From Bacillota bacterium (GTDB lineage Bacteria > Bacillota > Desulfotomaculia > Desulfotomaculales > Desulfohalotomaculaceae), in the NCBI GenBank assembly GCA_009711615.1, contig VENI01000011.1, forward strand, positions 1 to 64,000: 64,000 nt of DNA, written 5' to 3'. How positions within the stretch are numbered: the stretch's first letter is position 1; the number at the start of each line of letters is the position of its first letter. The notes under the pieces were generated by a model. That model searched no databases, was not told the DNA's origin, and saw nothing but the letters and a program-made list of their open reading frames with translations. The position numbers and the translations under genes are program-made. Shown in pieces: positions 42,447 to 51,888 of this stretch.

Positions 42447-44207
42447 ATGCCCAGTTTATCAGATTTTTGGCTTACCGGCAGTGGGCTGGATATAAAACCT
42501 AATAAAGCCACTGGCCATGCAAAAATATTTTCCAGCCAAACTGAAATTGACACCGATGACGACGAAGCTATTGCCTACACTCTGGTTGCTGTGCTAAATG
42601 CAGTGGCCAGAGTGGTGGATATTGTTCATGGCCGTCAAAAGTTTCAAGTTAACTTTTCATCAAAGAATATGGTTACCGACTATGGCCAAGGAATTATCAC
42701 CCTTAGTGCCGATCCAATTTTGCAAGCTCCTGCTGGTTTCTCGCTGGCCGATTCGGTTGACGTGTTAACCGGTATGGCCCTGCATGAAGCAGCACATGCG
42801 CAATATACCAATTTGGAGTTCTATACTGAGATACCAGGTAACCCCTTTGCCGGGGCTGTACGCAACTTAGTGGAAGATGTGTATGTCGAAACATTAACAG
42901 AAAAGTTATATCCCGGCTATGGCGGTTATTTTAAAAAATATCGGTACTACAATTTTGATTTGGGAAAGACACATCCCCCAAAAATTGAGGGAGAAAATTT
43001 GATGGATGTGGAACTGAACAAACGCACCATGGATTTAATTTTAATGTTGAGATCCACTACCAATTATCAATCGGATATTGCTCGAGTTCGAAAAGCTGCA
43101 GAAATGATTAAGAAAACGCTATCTGCCAGTAAGTTTGAACATTTGAGAAAAATAAACACCAGGGGATTAGCCATCAAAGTGTATAATGAGCTTTTCGGAA
43201 ACATTATTCAACATGATGTTGCTTATACCAGACCGGTGGATTATATTGACCAGTACAACAATACAGGAAAAAATGGCAGTTCAACTGAACAAGATGCCAA
43301 CAAAAATAATATTTCTGAAAACATGCAGCAAATGGTACAAAACTTACGTCAGGAAGAAGTAAATGTGGCCAACATGAATGAGGTACGGGGAAACGCACTT
43401 TTAGAGCCAGATGTACCACCGGCACCAATGGTGATATTCCGTCGTCCCGTAATAACAGAAGATGCTCCAGAGAAATATCACCAGGCCAAAGAGGAAATAA
43501 TGCCCTACGTGATAAAGCTTCGCAACAAACTAAGTTGGGCCAATACCAGACAGGTGTTTAATCAGTACGACTTACAAACCGGCGATTTAGATCAAGATTC
43601 ATTATATAAGGCACCATTCTCCAACAGAATTTTTACCAGGTCACATGTGTTGGAAACCCGCACCCGCAATTTAGACATGGCCCTGCTTGTGGACTGCAGT
43701 TCATCTATGACAGCAAAAATTGGGCAAGATAAAACCCGAATGGATCTTGCTCAAAATTTAACAGCGTTGTTTGTGGAAGCCATGGAACCTGTTAACTCGG
43801 TGCAAACATGGGTATACGGCTTTGCCCAAGATGTGCTGGTTAATGTTGCAGAATTGTATTCTCCCACATTAATCAACAAGAACCGCCTAGGTACTATGAA
43901 GGCCGATGGCACCACTCCCGAAGGCAGTGCATTAAAGTATTGCGCCGGAAAACTGATTAGCGAAGGTAGACAATTAGTGCCCAAGGTATTAATAGTTATT
44001 GCCGATGGCAACCCCAACCCCGGCAGAGAAAAAAATATGGTAAAAGAGCAGTCCCGGCGGTTGCAGAATATGGGTTGCAAATTAATACACATATCCCTTA
44101 GCGAACAGGCATCCCCTTATGGTTACCAGCACAGCATTCCCTGGAGTGATTATTATACAGTGATTAACCAGTTTGGGAAAAGGTTGAGAATTTTATTAGA
44201 AAAATGA
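42447..44207 (+). CDS. vWA-domain protein with HEAAH zincin motif (CobT-like)
   Basis: 586 residues from ATG 42447 behind CGGAGGTG. The N-terminal part has ALHEAAHAQYTN (about 112-121) and then NLVEDVYVETL (about 140), an H-E-x-x-H with a downstream Glu as in gluzincins. A charged, low-complexity linker (about 270-315) leads to a C-terminal vWA domain with an intact MIDAS: DCSSSM (about 415), DGTTPEGSAL and IADGNPNPG. It is paired with a MoxR/CobS-like ATPase and looks like a CobT-like partner, but no cobalamin or chlorophyll genes are near. Whether it is a peptidase or a scaffold cannot be read. Confidence 0.82.
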   Translation: MPSLSDFWLTGSGLDIKPNKATGHAKIFSSQTEIDTDDDEAIAYTLVAVLNAVARVVDIVHGRQKFQVNFSSKNMVTDYGQGIITLSADPILQAPAGFSLADSVDVLTGMALHEAAHAQYTNLEFYTEIPGNPFAGAVRNLVEDVYVETLTEKLYPGYGGYFKKYRYYNFDLGKTHPPKIEGENLMDVELNKRTMDLILMLRSTTNYQSDIARVRKAAEMIKKTLSASKFEHLRKINTRGLAIKVYNELFGNIIQHDVAYTRPVDYIDQYNNTGKNGSSTEQDANKNNISENMQQMVQNLRQEEVNVANMNEVRGNALLEPDVPPAPMVIFRRPVITEDAPEKYHQAKEEIMPYVIKLRNKLSWANTRQVFNQYDLQTGDLDQDSLYKAPFSNRIFTRSHVLETRTRNLDMALLVDCSSSMTAKIGQDKTRMDLAQNLTALFVEAMEPVNSVQTWVYGFAQDVLVNVAELYSPTLINKNRLGTMKADGTTPEGSALKYCAGKLISEGRQLVPKVLIVIADGNPNPGREKNMVKEQSRRLQNMGCKLIHISLSEQASPYGYQHSIPWSDYYTVINQFGKRLRILLEK

Positions 44208-44211
44208 AAAT

Positions 44212-44241
44212 AGGAGTCAGTAGTCAGGAGACAGGAGTCAG
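44212..44241 (+). repeat. Short degenerate GGAGTCAG tandem repeat
   Basis: GGAGTCAG-TAGTCAGGAGACA-GGAGTCAG just after the vWA gene, followed by an AT-rich stretch with repeated TTTTTCATT units (44310-44345). Such sequences are common dispersed noncoding repeats. Confidence 0.55.
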
Positions 44242-44255
44242 AATGGGTGAATGAT

Positions 44256-44302
44256 ATAATGAATTTAAAAGGGCGCGATTTATCGCGCTCTAATTTCATT
44301 AT
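44256..44302. terminator. Stem-loop after the MoxR-vWA operon
   Basis: A GCGCGAT/ATCGCGC core inside a longer interrupted inverted repeat (ATAATGAA at 44256-44263, TTCATTAT at 44295-44302). Probable terminator. Confidence 0.55.
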
Positions 44303-44464
44303 GACATACATTTCATTATTCATTTTTCATTTTTAATTTTTCATTCTACATTCACAAATCATTCATAATTTACAAGGTATTAAAACATGCGTATAGAATA
44401 CATATTCCCCGGGGGCTGAATGCATTTAATTTTGGCAATGTTATTATTGAAAAGGGGTAATTGT

Positions 44465-45436
44465 ATGTCGGAACAGCAACCGCATTATCGAATATATTCT
44501 TCTCACTTAAAAGAAAAATTTGGGCAAAAAGTCTACAAGTTACCTGTCAATTTATCGGGCAACTGCCCTAATCGGGATGGCACTGTGGGGCAGGGTGGTT
44601 GTATTTTCTGTGATGAAGAAGGAGCAGGTTTTCAATGCTTGCCCAATACCATGTCTGTAAAGCAGCAACTAGCTTCCAATAAAGAATTCTTTCAACAGCG
44701 TTTTAATGCGCACAAATTTATAGCTTACTTCCAGGCATTCTCTAACACTTACTTACCATTAGAGCAGTTTAAGGATAATATCACCGCTGCCGTATCAGAT
44801 AATGATATTGTAGGTATATCCATATCCACTAGGCCGGACTGTATTCACGACAGTTATCTGGATTTTTTACAGGAACTGCAACAGAAACACCATCAACCTT
44901 TAGATATTAACATTGAACTCGGGTTGCAGACAGTAAACTATCACACATTAGAAAAGATCAACCGCGGCCATACTCTGGCTGAATTCATAGATGCAGTACA
45001 ACGCAGCCACGCCCGGGGCTTTGAAGTTTGTGTACACCTAATCTTAAATCTTCCCTGGGACAATAAACTTGATGTGATGGAAAACGCCAAGTTGTTATCA
45101 GCTTTAAAAGTAGAGTATGTTAAACTGCACTCACTGTATGTTGTTAAAAACACCACGTTAGGTGACATGTACCTACAGGGTGACTTCAACATTATATCTA
45201 AGGAAGAATATACTGATCGGGTGATCACATTCCTGGAGTACCTTGACCCACAGATAGTGATTCAGCGCCTGGTGGGAAAAGGACCACAAGAAAATTTGTT
45301 ATTCTCTAACTGGGGTACCAGTTGGTGGTTAATAAAACAGGATATTGAACGAAGACTAGAAGAATTGGATACTTATCAAGGGAAAAATTTTAACTATTTA
45401 AATGGAAAGGCTGTCAGAAAAAAGTTTTATCAGTAA
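44465..45436 (+). CDS. YhcC/TIGR01212-type radical SAM protein
   Basis: 323 residues from ATG 44465 behind AAAGGGG. Radical SAM opening CPNRDGTVGQGGCIFCDEEG, with three cluster cysteines in the C-x(n)-C-x2-C arrangement typical of this family, then YFQAFSNTYLP, ISTRPDCI, ELGLQTVNYHTLEKINRGH and VHLILNLPWD. HemN-like barrel. The family role is unknown to me; some members are linked to tRNA or sulfur chemistry. First of three co-directional genes. Confidence 0.87.
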   Translation: MSEQQPHYRIYSSHLKEKFGQKVYKLPVNLSGNCPNRDGTVGQGGCIFCDEEGAGFQCLPNTMSVKQQLASNKEFFQQRFNAHKFIAYFQAFSNTYLPLEQFKDNITAAVSDNDIVGISISTRPDCIHDSYLDFLQELQQKHHQPLDINIELGLQTVNYHTLEKINRGHTLAEFIDAVQRSHARGFEVCVHLILNLPWDNKLDVMENAKLLSALKVEYVKLHSLYVVKNTTLGDMYLQGDFNIISKEEYTDRVITFLEYLDPQIVIQRLVGKGPQENLLFSNWGTSWWLIKQDIERRLEELDTYQGKNFNYLNGKAVRKKFYQ

Positions 45437-45462
45437 TATAAGTGAGGAGGTTTTTAAAAAAC

Positions 45463-46050
45463 ATGTCTGACGGAAAAATTAAAACAGCAATGGAAAAAGC
45501 GTTGGAGAGATCTGAGCAGTTTCGTGAAGTTTCTGCAGCGGAATTAAAGATGATGGAGTATAAACCAAAGGGAAATACAATAGCCGGCAATTTTTTAAAT
45601 AATAATACAGACATTACTTCAGAGTTGGAACAAACACCCGAAGACATACGCTCTTTTGTACTTACAGGTATTGAAGAAACACTACTGCAAAACATTACTC
45701 TGCCCGAAAATGAAAGGGCTGGACAGATAAGCAAAAAAGCTTTGGCAGGGTTGCAACAAATTAAAGAAGATAACGAAACGTTAAATCATATTATCAGTGA
45801 ATTAGAATATCTATTTAACTACTACCAACAGGCAGTGGAACAGGCCAAATCTTCAGTACATGCCAAACTAGCTCATAAATTCCAAGCTGCTATGCAGCAA
45901 ATGGAAGCACAATATGGCAGTTCAATGCAAGTAGACCTTGAAAGTCAGCCAGAATTCCAAACTGAGCTAAGAAAAGTAACCAGTGATCTTAACCAGCGTT
46001 TTGAAAGTTCCCTACAACAGGCTAAAACAAAAATTAAGTCTCTTAACTAA
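45463..46050 (+). CDS. Helical protein, unknown
   Basis: 195 residues from ATG 45463; GAGGAGG lies upstream. The whole protein looks alpha-helical with coiled-coil character (EQAKSSVHAKLAHKFQAAMQQMEAQYG, LRKVTSDLNQRFESSLQQAKTKIKSL). Acidic middle. No signal or membrane segment. Twenty-six bases after the radical SAM gene, so probably in its operon. Not recognised with confidence. Confidence 0.6.
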   Translation: MSDGKIKTAMEKALERSEQFREVSAAELKMMEYKPKGNTIAGNFLNNNTDITSELEQTPEDIRSFVLTGIEETLLQNITLPENERAGQISKKALAGLQQIKEDNETLNHIISELEYLFNYYQQAVEQAKSSVHAKLAHKFQAAMQQMEAQYGSSMQVDLESQPEFQTELRKVTSDLNQRFESSLQQAKTKIKSLN

Positions 46051-46144
46051 CATTTATTGGCATTATTTCTTAGCTAACTAGGGTATGTTCTTTCTGCATG
46101 TTATGGTAAAGTATAAATAAAAGATGCTATAAGGGGGCGGTATT

Positions 46145-47008
46145 ATGTATTGCCAACTACTGACCACAGCCGAGGTGTGTAAAACCCTTGGGATCACCCC
46201 CCATAAGTTACGAAGGTTAACCAATGAAGGTTACTTGAACATTGAAGAAACCACTGAAATGAAACACGGTGAGATACATCTTTTTAACTCGATAATTGTA
46301 AAAAAACTGGTTCATGAACTACCTCGCATCTTAAGACGTTGGCAATGGGAAGAAAATGCTTACGTAGGAGAAAAAAAGGCTGCAGTTTTGAGGGCGAACA
46401 GAAGAAATACCGCCCAAAGCATTAAAAATCAGAAAGAACAATTCTTAACTTCCTTGGAACTGGCACCAGAACGGATGGGATACCTGCTTAAGGCATCATA
46501 CTACCTTTTTCATTTAAACCATTATGCCAAAGCCGGTAACAGCTACTTGTACGATTTAAAAGAAAAGGTTTTAAAATCTTTTGTAAACAATTATAACTCT
46601 GATGACGGTTTAACAGTGTACTACATTCAAGGGGGGCAACGGGTGCAGTTGTGTTCAGCCTGCAAGAAAAAAGCCCGTAAACAGCGACTCAGTTACCGGG
46701 ATTACTCTAGTATTTCAGGAGGATGCCCGAAATGCACCAGGGATGACAGGTTCTATAGTTTATATGAATTAATTGTGGAGTATGCAGAACACCGTTTCTG
46801 CTTTCATACCCCCTACAATATCGCCAGAAAATGGTTTAAGGAAAAACAGCTACCAACAAAATTCAAAGCCCAAAGGTATGAAATCGGCTCCACTTTTGGT
46901 AGGCCAATTCTAGAGCCGGAAGCCTTGGCAATCCCCCTAGACGAGATTTTTGCAGAACTGGAAGACTACTTGGATTATATAGAAATGAGATCGTATATGA
47001 ATGTTTAA
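46145..47008 (+). CDS. HTH plus zinc-ribbon protein, unknown
   Basis: 287 residues, ATG 46145 after AAGGGGGCGG. The N-terminus has a MerR/excisionase-like winged HTH (LLTTAEVCKTLGITPHKLRRLTNEGYLNIEE, 6-36). A basic tryptophan-rich helix (RRWQWEENAYVGEKKAAVLRANRRNTAQ) follows. At 170-197 a four-cysteine zinc ribbon (CSACKKK...CPKC) is visible, and the C-terminal part is helical and acidic. The combination suggests a nucleic-acid-binding regulator. I do not know the family. Confidence 0.65.
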   Translation: MYCQLLTTAEVCKTLGITPHKLRRLTNEGYLNIEETTEMKHGEIHLFNSIIVKKLVHELPRILRRWQWEENAYVGEKKAAVLRANRRNTAQSIKNQKEQFLTSLELAPERMGYLLKASYYLFHLNHYAKAGNSYLYDLKEKVLKSFVNNYNSDDGLTVYYIQGGQRVQLCSACKKKARKQRLSYRDYSSISGGCPKCTRDDRFYSLYELIVEYAEHRFCFHTPYNIARKWFKEKQLPTKFKAQRYEIGSTFGRPILEPEALAIPLDEIFAELEDYLDYIEMRSYMNV

Positions 47009-47024
47009 TAATCAGCTTTTCTGT

Positions 47025-47060
47025 AACAACAAGCCCTGCCATATGGCAGGGCTTGTTGTT
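47025..47060. terminator. Bidirectional terminator
   Basis: Perfect 16-bp arms (47025-47040, 47045-47060) and a 4-base loop between convergent genes. Confidence 0.85.
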
Positions 47061-47063
47061 GCT

Positions 47064-47399
47064 TTATATACTAATAATCAACACCAATACTAGCAGATGA
47101 AAGGTTTGATCAACCACCACCTGCAGCCAAAAAACATCTGGTGTCCTATTGATATTCTCCAACCACCATTCTACTAATAGACGCTTGTCTAAAATAACGT
47201 GAGAAAAGAAAAGTATTGTTACAGCAGTTAAACCAATACCACCAAAAGGCAAAGAAAACATATATAATGTAGTAGTATAAACTATACTGTGAACAATTAA
47301 TGCAAAAATGTTATTTTTCTTATTCATTGCCATCCAGTTGTTCTGAAGCAGAAAATCTCCCACAAGGTGTCCAATTAATAACCATTCAAAAGAGTTCAT
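47064..47399 (-). CDS. DUF3307-type small membrane protein
   Basis: 111 residues, ATG 47399, ATGA-overlapping the stop of the HD-GYP gene. Motifs of the DUF3307 family: LLIGHLVGDFLLQNNWMA and FALIVHSIVYTTTLYM, then FFSHVILDKRLLVEWWL and VDQTFHLLVLVLI. Conserved His and Asp in membrane helices. Four membrane segments. Function unknown; translational coupling ties it to the signalling gene upstream. Confidence 0.8.
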   Translation of the reverse strand: MNSFEWLLIGHLVGDFLLQNNWMAMNKKNNIFALIVHSIVYTTTLYMFSLPFGGIGLTAVTILFFSHVILDKRLLVEWWLENINRTPDVFWLQVVVDQTFHLLVLVLIISI

Positions 47400-48502
47400 T
47401 GCTTGTTTCCTTTTCTCATTTCTGAAATAAACACCTCAACCAACTGGGGATCAAACTGAGTCCCTGCACACCTTTTGAGTTCGTCCAACGCAGTTTGCTC
47501 TGGTAATCCCTTTCGATAAGGGCGGTCTGTAGTCATTGCATCAAATGTATCTGCAACTGCAATAATTCTTGACAAAAGTGGTGTATCGTTACCTTTTGTT
47601 CCATAGGGGTATCCCTTACCATCATAACGCTCGTGATGATATGCAGCGCATTGAGATATCTGTTCCATTAGGTGAGCCGGCATAATATCCTGCAGTATTT
47701 TATTACCAATGGCGGGGTGAGTTTTCATTAATACAAATTCATCATCATTTAAGGGTGACTCTTTTAGTAAAATGTTATCTCTAATCCCTATTTTACCTAT
47801 ATCATGAAGCAATGCTGCCCGTTCAAGTATTTCTAATTCTTCATTCGGAAGTCCAATTGCATTACCTATCTTTAGGCTGTATTTACTCACTCTTTCTGAA
47901 TGTCCTCGTGTATACGGGTCCCTGGCATCCAGTGCAGATGATAAAGTTACCAAAAAACTCTTAAACATTGTTTGTAAATTTGTATATAAACGACTATTCT
48001 CTACCGCAATAGCAATGATTCCAGCTAACGCTTGACATAGGTGCAAATCATCCTCATTAAAAAGATCCCCATTATGCTTATTAACTAACTGTAGGCAACC
48101 AATACAAGCACTATGGGTGGCTAAAGGTACACATAATAACGATTTAGTAATAAAGCCCGTTGACTGATCAAAACGCTTCGCCCACCGAGGATCATTACGA
48201 ACATCACTGATTAATTGCGGTTTGCTGTTTTCAGTAACCCAGCCAGCCATACCTTCTCCAATCTTCAACTTTAGGCCCTTTAAACCGTCAGATTTTGGTC
48301 CCTTAGCTATTACCGGATATATATACTGATTAGTTTTATTATCATTTAGCCAAAGTGTTCCTGCTTCAGCATTTGACACGCTCATCGCCTGGTTTAGAGC
48401 CATATCTAAAAGTTGATCAAGATCATATGTGGTATGTAGTAGATTTGCAATGTCCCATAACATTTCTATGTTTTTTATTCTGGGTATTTTATTCAAAATC
48501 AT
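47396..48502 (-). CDS. GAF-HD-GYP protein (putative c-di-GMP phosphodiesterase)
   Basis: 368 residues from ATG 48502; GTG 48505 and TTG 48496 are alternatives. The N-terminal GAF domain (about 30-165, AGTLWLNDNKTNQYIYPV...LQLVNKHNGDLF) is followed by an HD-GYP domain: RGHSERVSKYSLKIG, LLHDIGKIGI, MKTHPAIGNKIL, AYHHERYDGKGYPYG, DTFDAMTTDRPYRKG. All metal ligands and the GYP motif are intact, so it should hydrolyse c-di-GMP. It is divergent from an adenylate cyclase across an FNR-type box. Confidence 0.92.
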   Translation of the reverse strand: MILNKIPRIKNIEMLWDIANLLHTTYDLDQLLDMALNQAMSVSNAEAGTLWLNDNKTNQYIYPVIAKGPKSDGLKGLKLKIGEGMAGWVTENSKPQLISDVRNDPRWAKRFDQSTGFITKSLLCVPLATHSACIGCLQLVNKHNGDLFNEDDLHLCQALAGIIAIAVENSRLYTNLQTMFKSFLVTLSSALDARDPYTRGHSERVSKYSLKIGNAIGLPNEELEILERAALLHDIGKIGIRDNILLKESPLNDDEFVLMKTHPAIGNKILQDIMPAHLMEQISQCAAYHHERYDGKGYPYGTKGNDTPLLSRIIAVADTFDAMTTDRPYRKGLPEQTALDELKRCAGTQFDPQLVEVFISEMRKGNKQ

Positions 48503-48584
48503 CACCTGCTTGGCATCTTTTCAAAATATTTATACTCCAAACATCTAGAATAATCCTTTAAATACAGAACAAATAATGGAATAG

Positions 48585-48627
48585 TTTGATATTGATCAAA
48601 GGATTTTAATTGTTTTTAACGAATAGT
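48585..48627 (+). promoter_or_regulatory. FNR-type box before the adenylate cyclase
   Basis: TTTGAT-ATTG-ATCAAA (48585-48600) is a perfect palindrome. An AATAGT -10-like hexamer (48622-48627) gives a start near 48634, placing the centre at -41.5. The HD-GYP gene on the other side has no comparable -10 at that distance. Confidence 0.6.
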
Positions 48628-48661
48628 GTTTCAATTCAGGATAAGGAGATATTGTTTTCCT

Positions 48662-50500
48662 ATGGATACAAATCACCCAGTGTTTAATAAGAAATTGCTT
48701 ATACCAATCTTTCTTTTTATTATAGTTCAGTTGGCAGCATGGTTCGGGTTGTTTAGCAGGTTGGAATTATCATTATATGATGCTTGGTTCCGTATCAACG
48801 GAGTAGAAAACCCTGGAGATGAGATAGTAATTGTTGCCCTTGATGAAAAGTCTATTAGAGAAGTTGGCAACCCTCCCTGGCCAAGATCAACACATGCACA
48901 ATTGCTTGAGAATACCAGGAATGCAAAAGTAGTGGGATTTGACATGCTTTTTAATGCACCCAGCACTGCAGAAGAAGATAAAGCCTTTGCAATGGCAATT
49001 CAAGAGCATGGCCATGTGGTGCACGCCAGTCAGTTTACCTTTGAAAATAACGATCAGGGTGAAACAGAACAGGTATTAGAAATGCCCTCAAATGAATTCT
49101 GGCCAGGAAGTATAGGATTAGGTTTTGTAAACACCCCTACAGATTCTGATCAGGTGGTAAGACGGGTTACTTTGGCAGATGTTAACACCTTTGAAGTACC
49201 CTTTCCGTCTTTTTCATTAGCCTTAGCTATGGCAGCACAGGGTCTCCCCCCAAATGAAATAAACATTACACCAGGCCAACTGCAAATTGGTGAAAAAATC
49301 ATACCCATTGACAATATTAACAGGGCAATGCCACATTTTTGGGGGCCTAAGAATACTTTTACCACCATTAGTTATATAGATATCCTGAAAGGTAAATATA
49401 AACCAGCTTATTTCAAAGATAAAATTATACTGGTGGGACTAGTATCAGCAGCAGACCAAGACACCTTCCCTACTCCCCATACTGCCAGCAACATGATCTT
49501 AAACGGTTCACTACCTACACCAGGTGTGGAAATCCACGCTTCTACAGTAAAAAGTTTTCTTACTGATACCTGGTATCGGAAGGCACCGGCACCAGTAAAT
49601 ATTACATTTTTATTTTTGGTTAGTATGGTAACTGCCTTAGTAGTTACCAATCGCGGTCCGTGGATTGGGTTGATTGGCACCTTTACTATCACCTTGGCCT
49701 GCACCGGTTTGGTTTATGGTTTATGGCATATGGGTTGGTGGTTAAATCTAGCTGCCCCATTGGTATTGGTGTTCCTTAATTATGCAGCAATAACTGCCGC
49801 TGACTTTGTCCAGTCTGAAATGGCCCGCCGCCGCACCAAAGCCATGTTTAGTAGATATGTGCCCGGCGACGTGGTGGAAGAAATAATGAAGAGCTCTGAA
49901 GACGTTAAACTTGGTGGTACCAGGCAGGATGTTACCATAATGTTTTGTGATATTAGAGGTTTTACAGCATACAGCGAAAACAAACCACCGGAAGAAGTGG
50001 TAAGCAGGTTGAATGAATACCTTACAGCTGTTACCCATGTTATCTTTAAATATAATGGCACGTTAGATAAATACCTGGGGGATGGTTTAATGGCCTTTTT
50101 CGGCGCACCTGTTCACTACCCTGATCATATTGAAAAAGCGATTAATGCTGCTGTAGATATTCAAAAAGCTATAAATAAACTAAATGATAAGTGGGCTAAA
50201 GATGGGGCTCAACCGTTAAAAGTTGGAGTAGGTTTAAACAGCGGAAGTGTATTGGTTGGTAACGTAGGGAGTCCTGAACGGATGGATTATACGGTAATCG
50301 GTGAAGATGTAAACCTAGCCTCTCGAGTGGAAAGTTTAACCAAGCACTTTGGTGAATTAATAATGATCAGCGAACGTTCTGTTGATAAATTAGATGACAG
50401 TGATGTACTTAAACAGTCACTAATACATCTAGGTTCTGCCGAGGTAAAAGGATTTAGCAAGGCGGTAGAAGTATATACTATTAATAATAAAACAAATTAA
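48662..50500 (+). CDS. CHASE2 class III adenylate cyclase
   Basis: 612 residues from ATG 48662 (AAGGAGAT upstream). One N-terminal membrane helix, an extracytoplasmic CHASE2 domain (about 35-320: DAWFRINGVENPGDEIVIVALDEKSI, PRSTHAQLL, VHASTVKSFL), then three membrane helices (about 323-390) and a cytoplasmic cyclase domain. Metal Asp residues are in MFCDIRGFT and YLGDGLMAFFG; purine-specifying Lys (LDKYLGDG) and Asp (MDYTVIGEDVNLASRVE) favour ATP. It should make cAMP in response to an external signal. Confidence 0.93.
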   Translation: MDTNHPVFNKKLLIPIFLFIIVQLAAWFGLFSRLELSLYDAWFRINGVENPGDEIVIVALDEKSIREVGNPPWPRSTHAQLLENTRNAKVVGFDMLFNAPSTAEEDKAFAMAIQEHGHVVHASQFTFENNDQGETEQVLEMPSNEFWPGSIGLGFVNTPTDSDQVVRRVTLADVNTFEVPFPSFSLALAMAAQGLPPNEINITPGQLQIGEKIIPIDNINRAMPHFWGPKNTFTTISYIDILKGKYKPAYFKDKIILVGLVSAADQDTFPTPHTASNMILNGSLPTPGVEIHASTVKSFLTDTWYRKAPAPVNITFLFLVSMVTALVVTNRGPWIGLIGTFTITLACTGLVYGLWHMGWWLNLAAPLVLVFLNYAAITAADFVQSEMARRRTKAMFSRYVPGDVVEEIMKSSEDVKLGGTRQDVTIMFCDIRGFTAYSENKPPEEVVSRLNEYLTAVTHVIFKYNGTLDKYLGDGLMAFFGAPVHYPDHIEKAINAAVDIQKAINKLNDKWAKDGAQPLKVGVGLNSGSVLVGNVGSPERMDYTVIGEDVNLASRVESLTKHFGELIMISERSVDKLDDSDVLKQSLIHLGSAEVKGFSKAVEVYTINNKTN

Positions 50501-50537
50501 AAATCCAGGATGGAAAACCATCCTGGATTTTTAATTT
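50494..50537. terminator. Bidirectional palindromic terminator
   Basis: Perfect 20-bp arms (50494-50513, 50518-50537), overlapping the stop codons of the cyclase and trpB genes. Confidence 0.88.
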
Positions 50538-51711
50538 ATTTAAACATATGGAATACTTGGTCTACGTCTTTGTCCCCACGCCCGGATACATTTACTATAA
50601 TAATTTTATCTTTATCCAGATTCGGGGCCATTTTAATAGCATGGGAAATAGCATGGGCACTCTCTAAAGCTGGAATGATACCCTCTGTGCGTGACAACTC
50701 TTGAAAAGCTTCCAGCGCTTCATTATCATTAATGGCTACATACTCCGCTCTGCCACTTTCTTTTAAATGACTGTGTTCAGGTCCAACCCCCGGGTAATCT
50801 AGGCCGGCAGATATAGAATGGGTTGGCAACGGTTCTCCGTTTTCATCCTGCATCATATAACATTTAAAACCGTGCAACACTCCGGGTTTTCCGACACAAA
50901 GTGGTGCGGCATGTTCACCTGTTTCCAGACCTTTGCCTCCCGGTTCTACACCAATGATATTTACTTCTTTATCTTCCACAAATGGGTGGAACAATCCAAT
51001 GGCATTGCTGCCGCCACCTACACAAGCAATTAGATAATCAGGCAGACGGTTTTCTTTTTCTAATATTTGAACTCTAGCCTCTTTACCTATTACCGTCTGA
51101 AAGTGTCTTACAATTAATGGGAATGGATGTGGTCCCACTGCTGAACCCAGCATATAATATGTGTTATCCGCATTCTCTACCAAGTCTTTTAGTGCTTCAT
51201 CAACTGCATCTTTAAGAGTTCGGGTACCTGTGGTTACAGGAACCACCTTTGCCCCCAATAACTCCATACGGAAAACATTTAATGCCTGGCGTTTAGTATC
51301 TTCCTCACCCATGTAAATGATGCATTCCATATTAAACATAGCACAAACAGTGGCAGTGGCAACACCATGCTGTCCAGCACCGGTTTCCGCTATTATCCTT
51401 TTTGCTCCCATTCTGTGTGCCAGCAACACTTGACCTAGTACATTGTTAATTTTATGGGCTCCGGTATGATTTAAATCTTCCCTTTTCAGGTAAATCTTAG
51501 CGCCACCCAGTTTTTTCGTTAATCTTTCTGCATAATATAGTGGGTTAGGTCGACCCACATACTCTTTTAAATAATAGTTGAATTCTTTAATAAAATCAGA
51601 GTCGTCTTTATAGCGGTTAAATGCCGCTTCCAGATTATCCAATACTTTTCTTAGTTCCTCTGGGACATAACATCCCCCAAAATCACCGTAATAACCTTTT
51701 AAATTACTCAT
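50536..51711 (-). CDS. trpB: Tryptophan synthase beta chain
   Basis: 391 residues, ATG 51711 with a GGAGG-type site. TrpB1-type motifs: [32 protein letters not shown] with the PLP lysine, [50 protein letters not shown] and [16 protein letters not shown]. Complete. There is no trpA or other trp gene in the window, so it is a solitary copy; it may supply indole salvage or pair with a distant TrpA. A good sigma-A promoter precedes it. Confidence 0.95.
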   Translation of the reverse strand: MSNLKGYYGDFGGCYVPEELRKVLDNLEAAFNRYKDDSDFIKEFNYYLKEYVGRPNPLYYAERLTKKLGGAKIYLKREDLNHTGAHKINNVLGQVLLAHRMGAKRIIAETGAGQHGVATATVCAMFNMECIIYMGEEDTKRQALNVFRMELLGAKVVPVTTGTRTLKDAVDEALKDLVENADNTYYMLGSAVGPHPFPLIVRHFQTVIGKEARVQILEKENRLPDYLIACVGGGSNAIGLFHPFVEDKEVNIIGVEPGGKGLETGEHAAPLCVGKPGVLHGFKCYMMQDENGEPLPTHSISAGLDYPGVGPEHSHLKESGRAEYVAINDNEALEAFQELSRTEGIIPALESAHAISHAIKMAPNLDKDKIIIVNVSGRGDKDVDQVFHMFK

Positions 51712-51768
51712 CTCAGCTCCTCCTTATTCCTTCTCAACTTTTTAGCACCCCTATAGGGAACTTCCGTC

Positions 51769-51797
51769 ATTATAACACCGAAAATATAGTATTTCAA
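51769..51797 (-). promoter_or_regulatory. Sigma-A promoter of trpB
   Basis: TTGAAA (51797-51792), exactly 17 bp, TATAAT (51774-51769), 57 bp before the start. No T-box or trp attenuator is seen in the short leader. Confidence 0.7.
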
Positions 51798-51888
51798 TGG
51801 TAGAAACTTTCTTGAACTATGTCATTAATATTGTATTTAATAAAAGACTAATGACCTTTTAGTAATTGTCAATTGTCCTTTTTTATGT

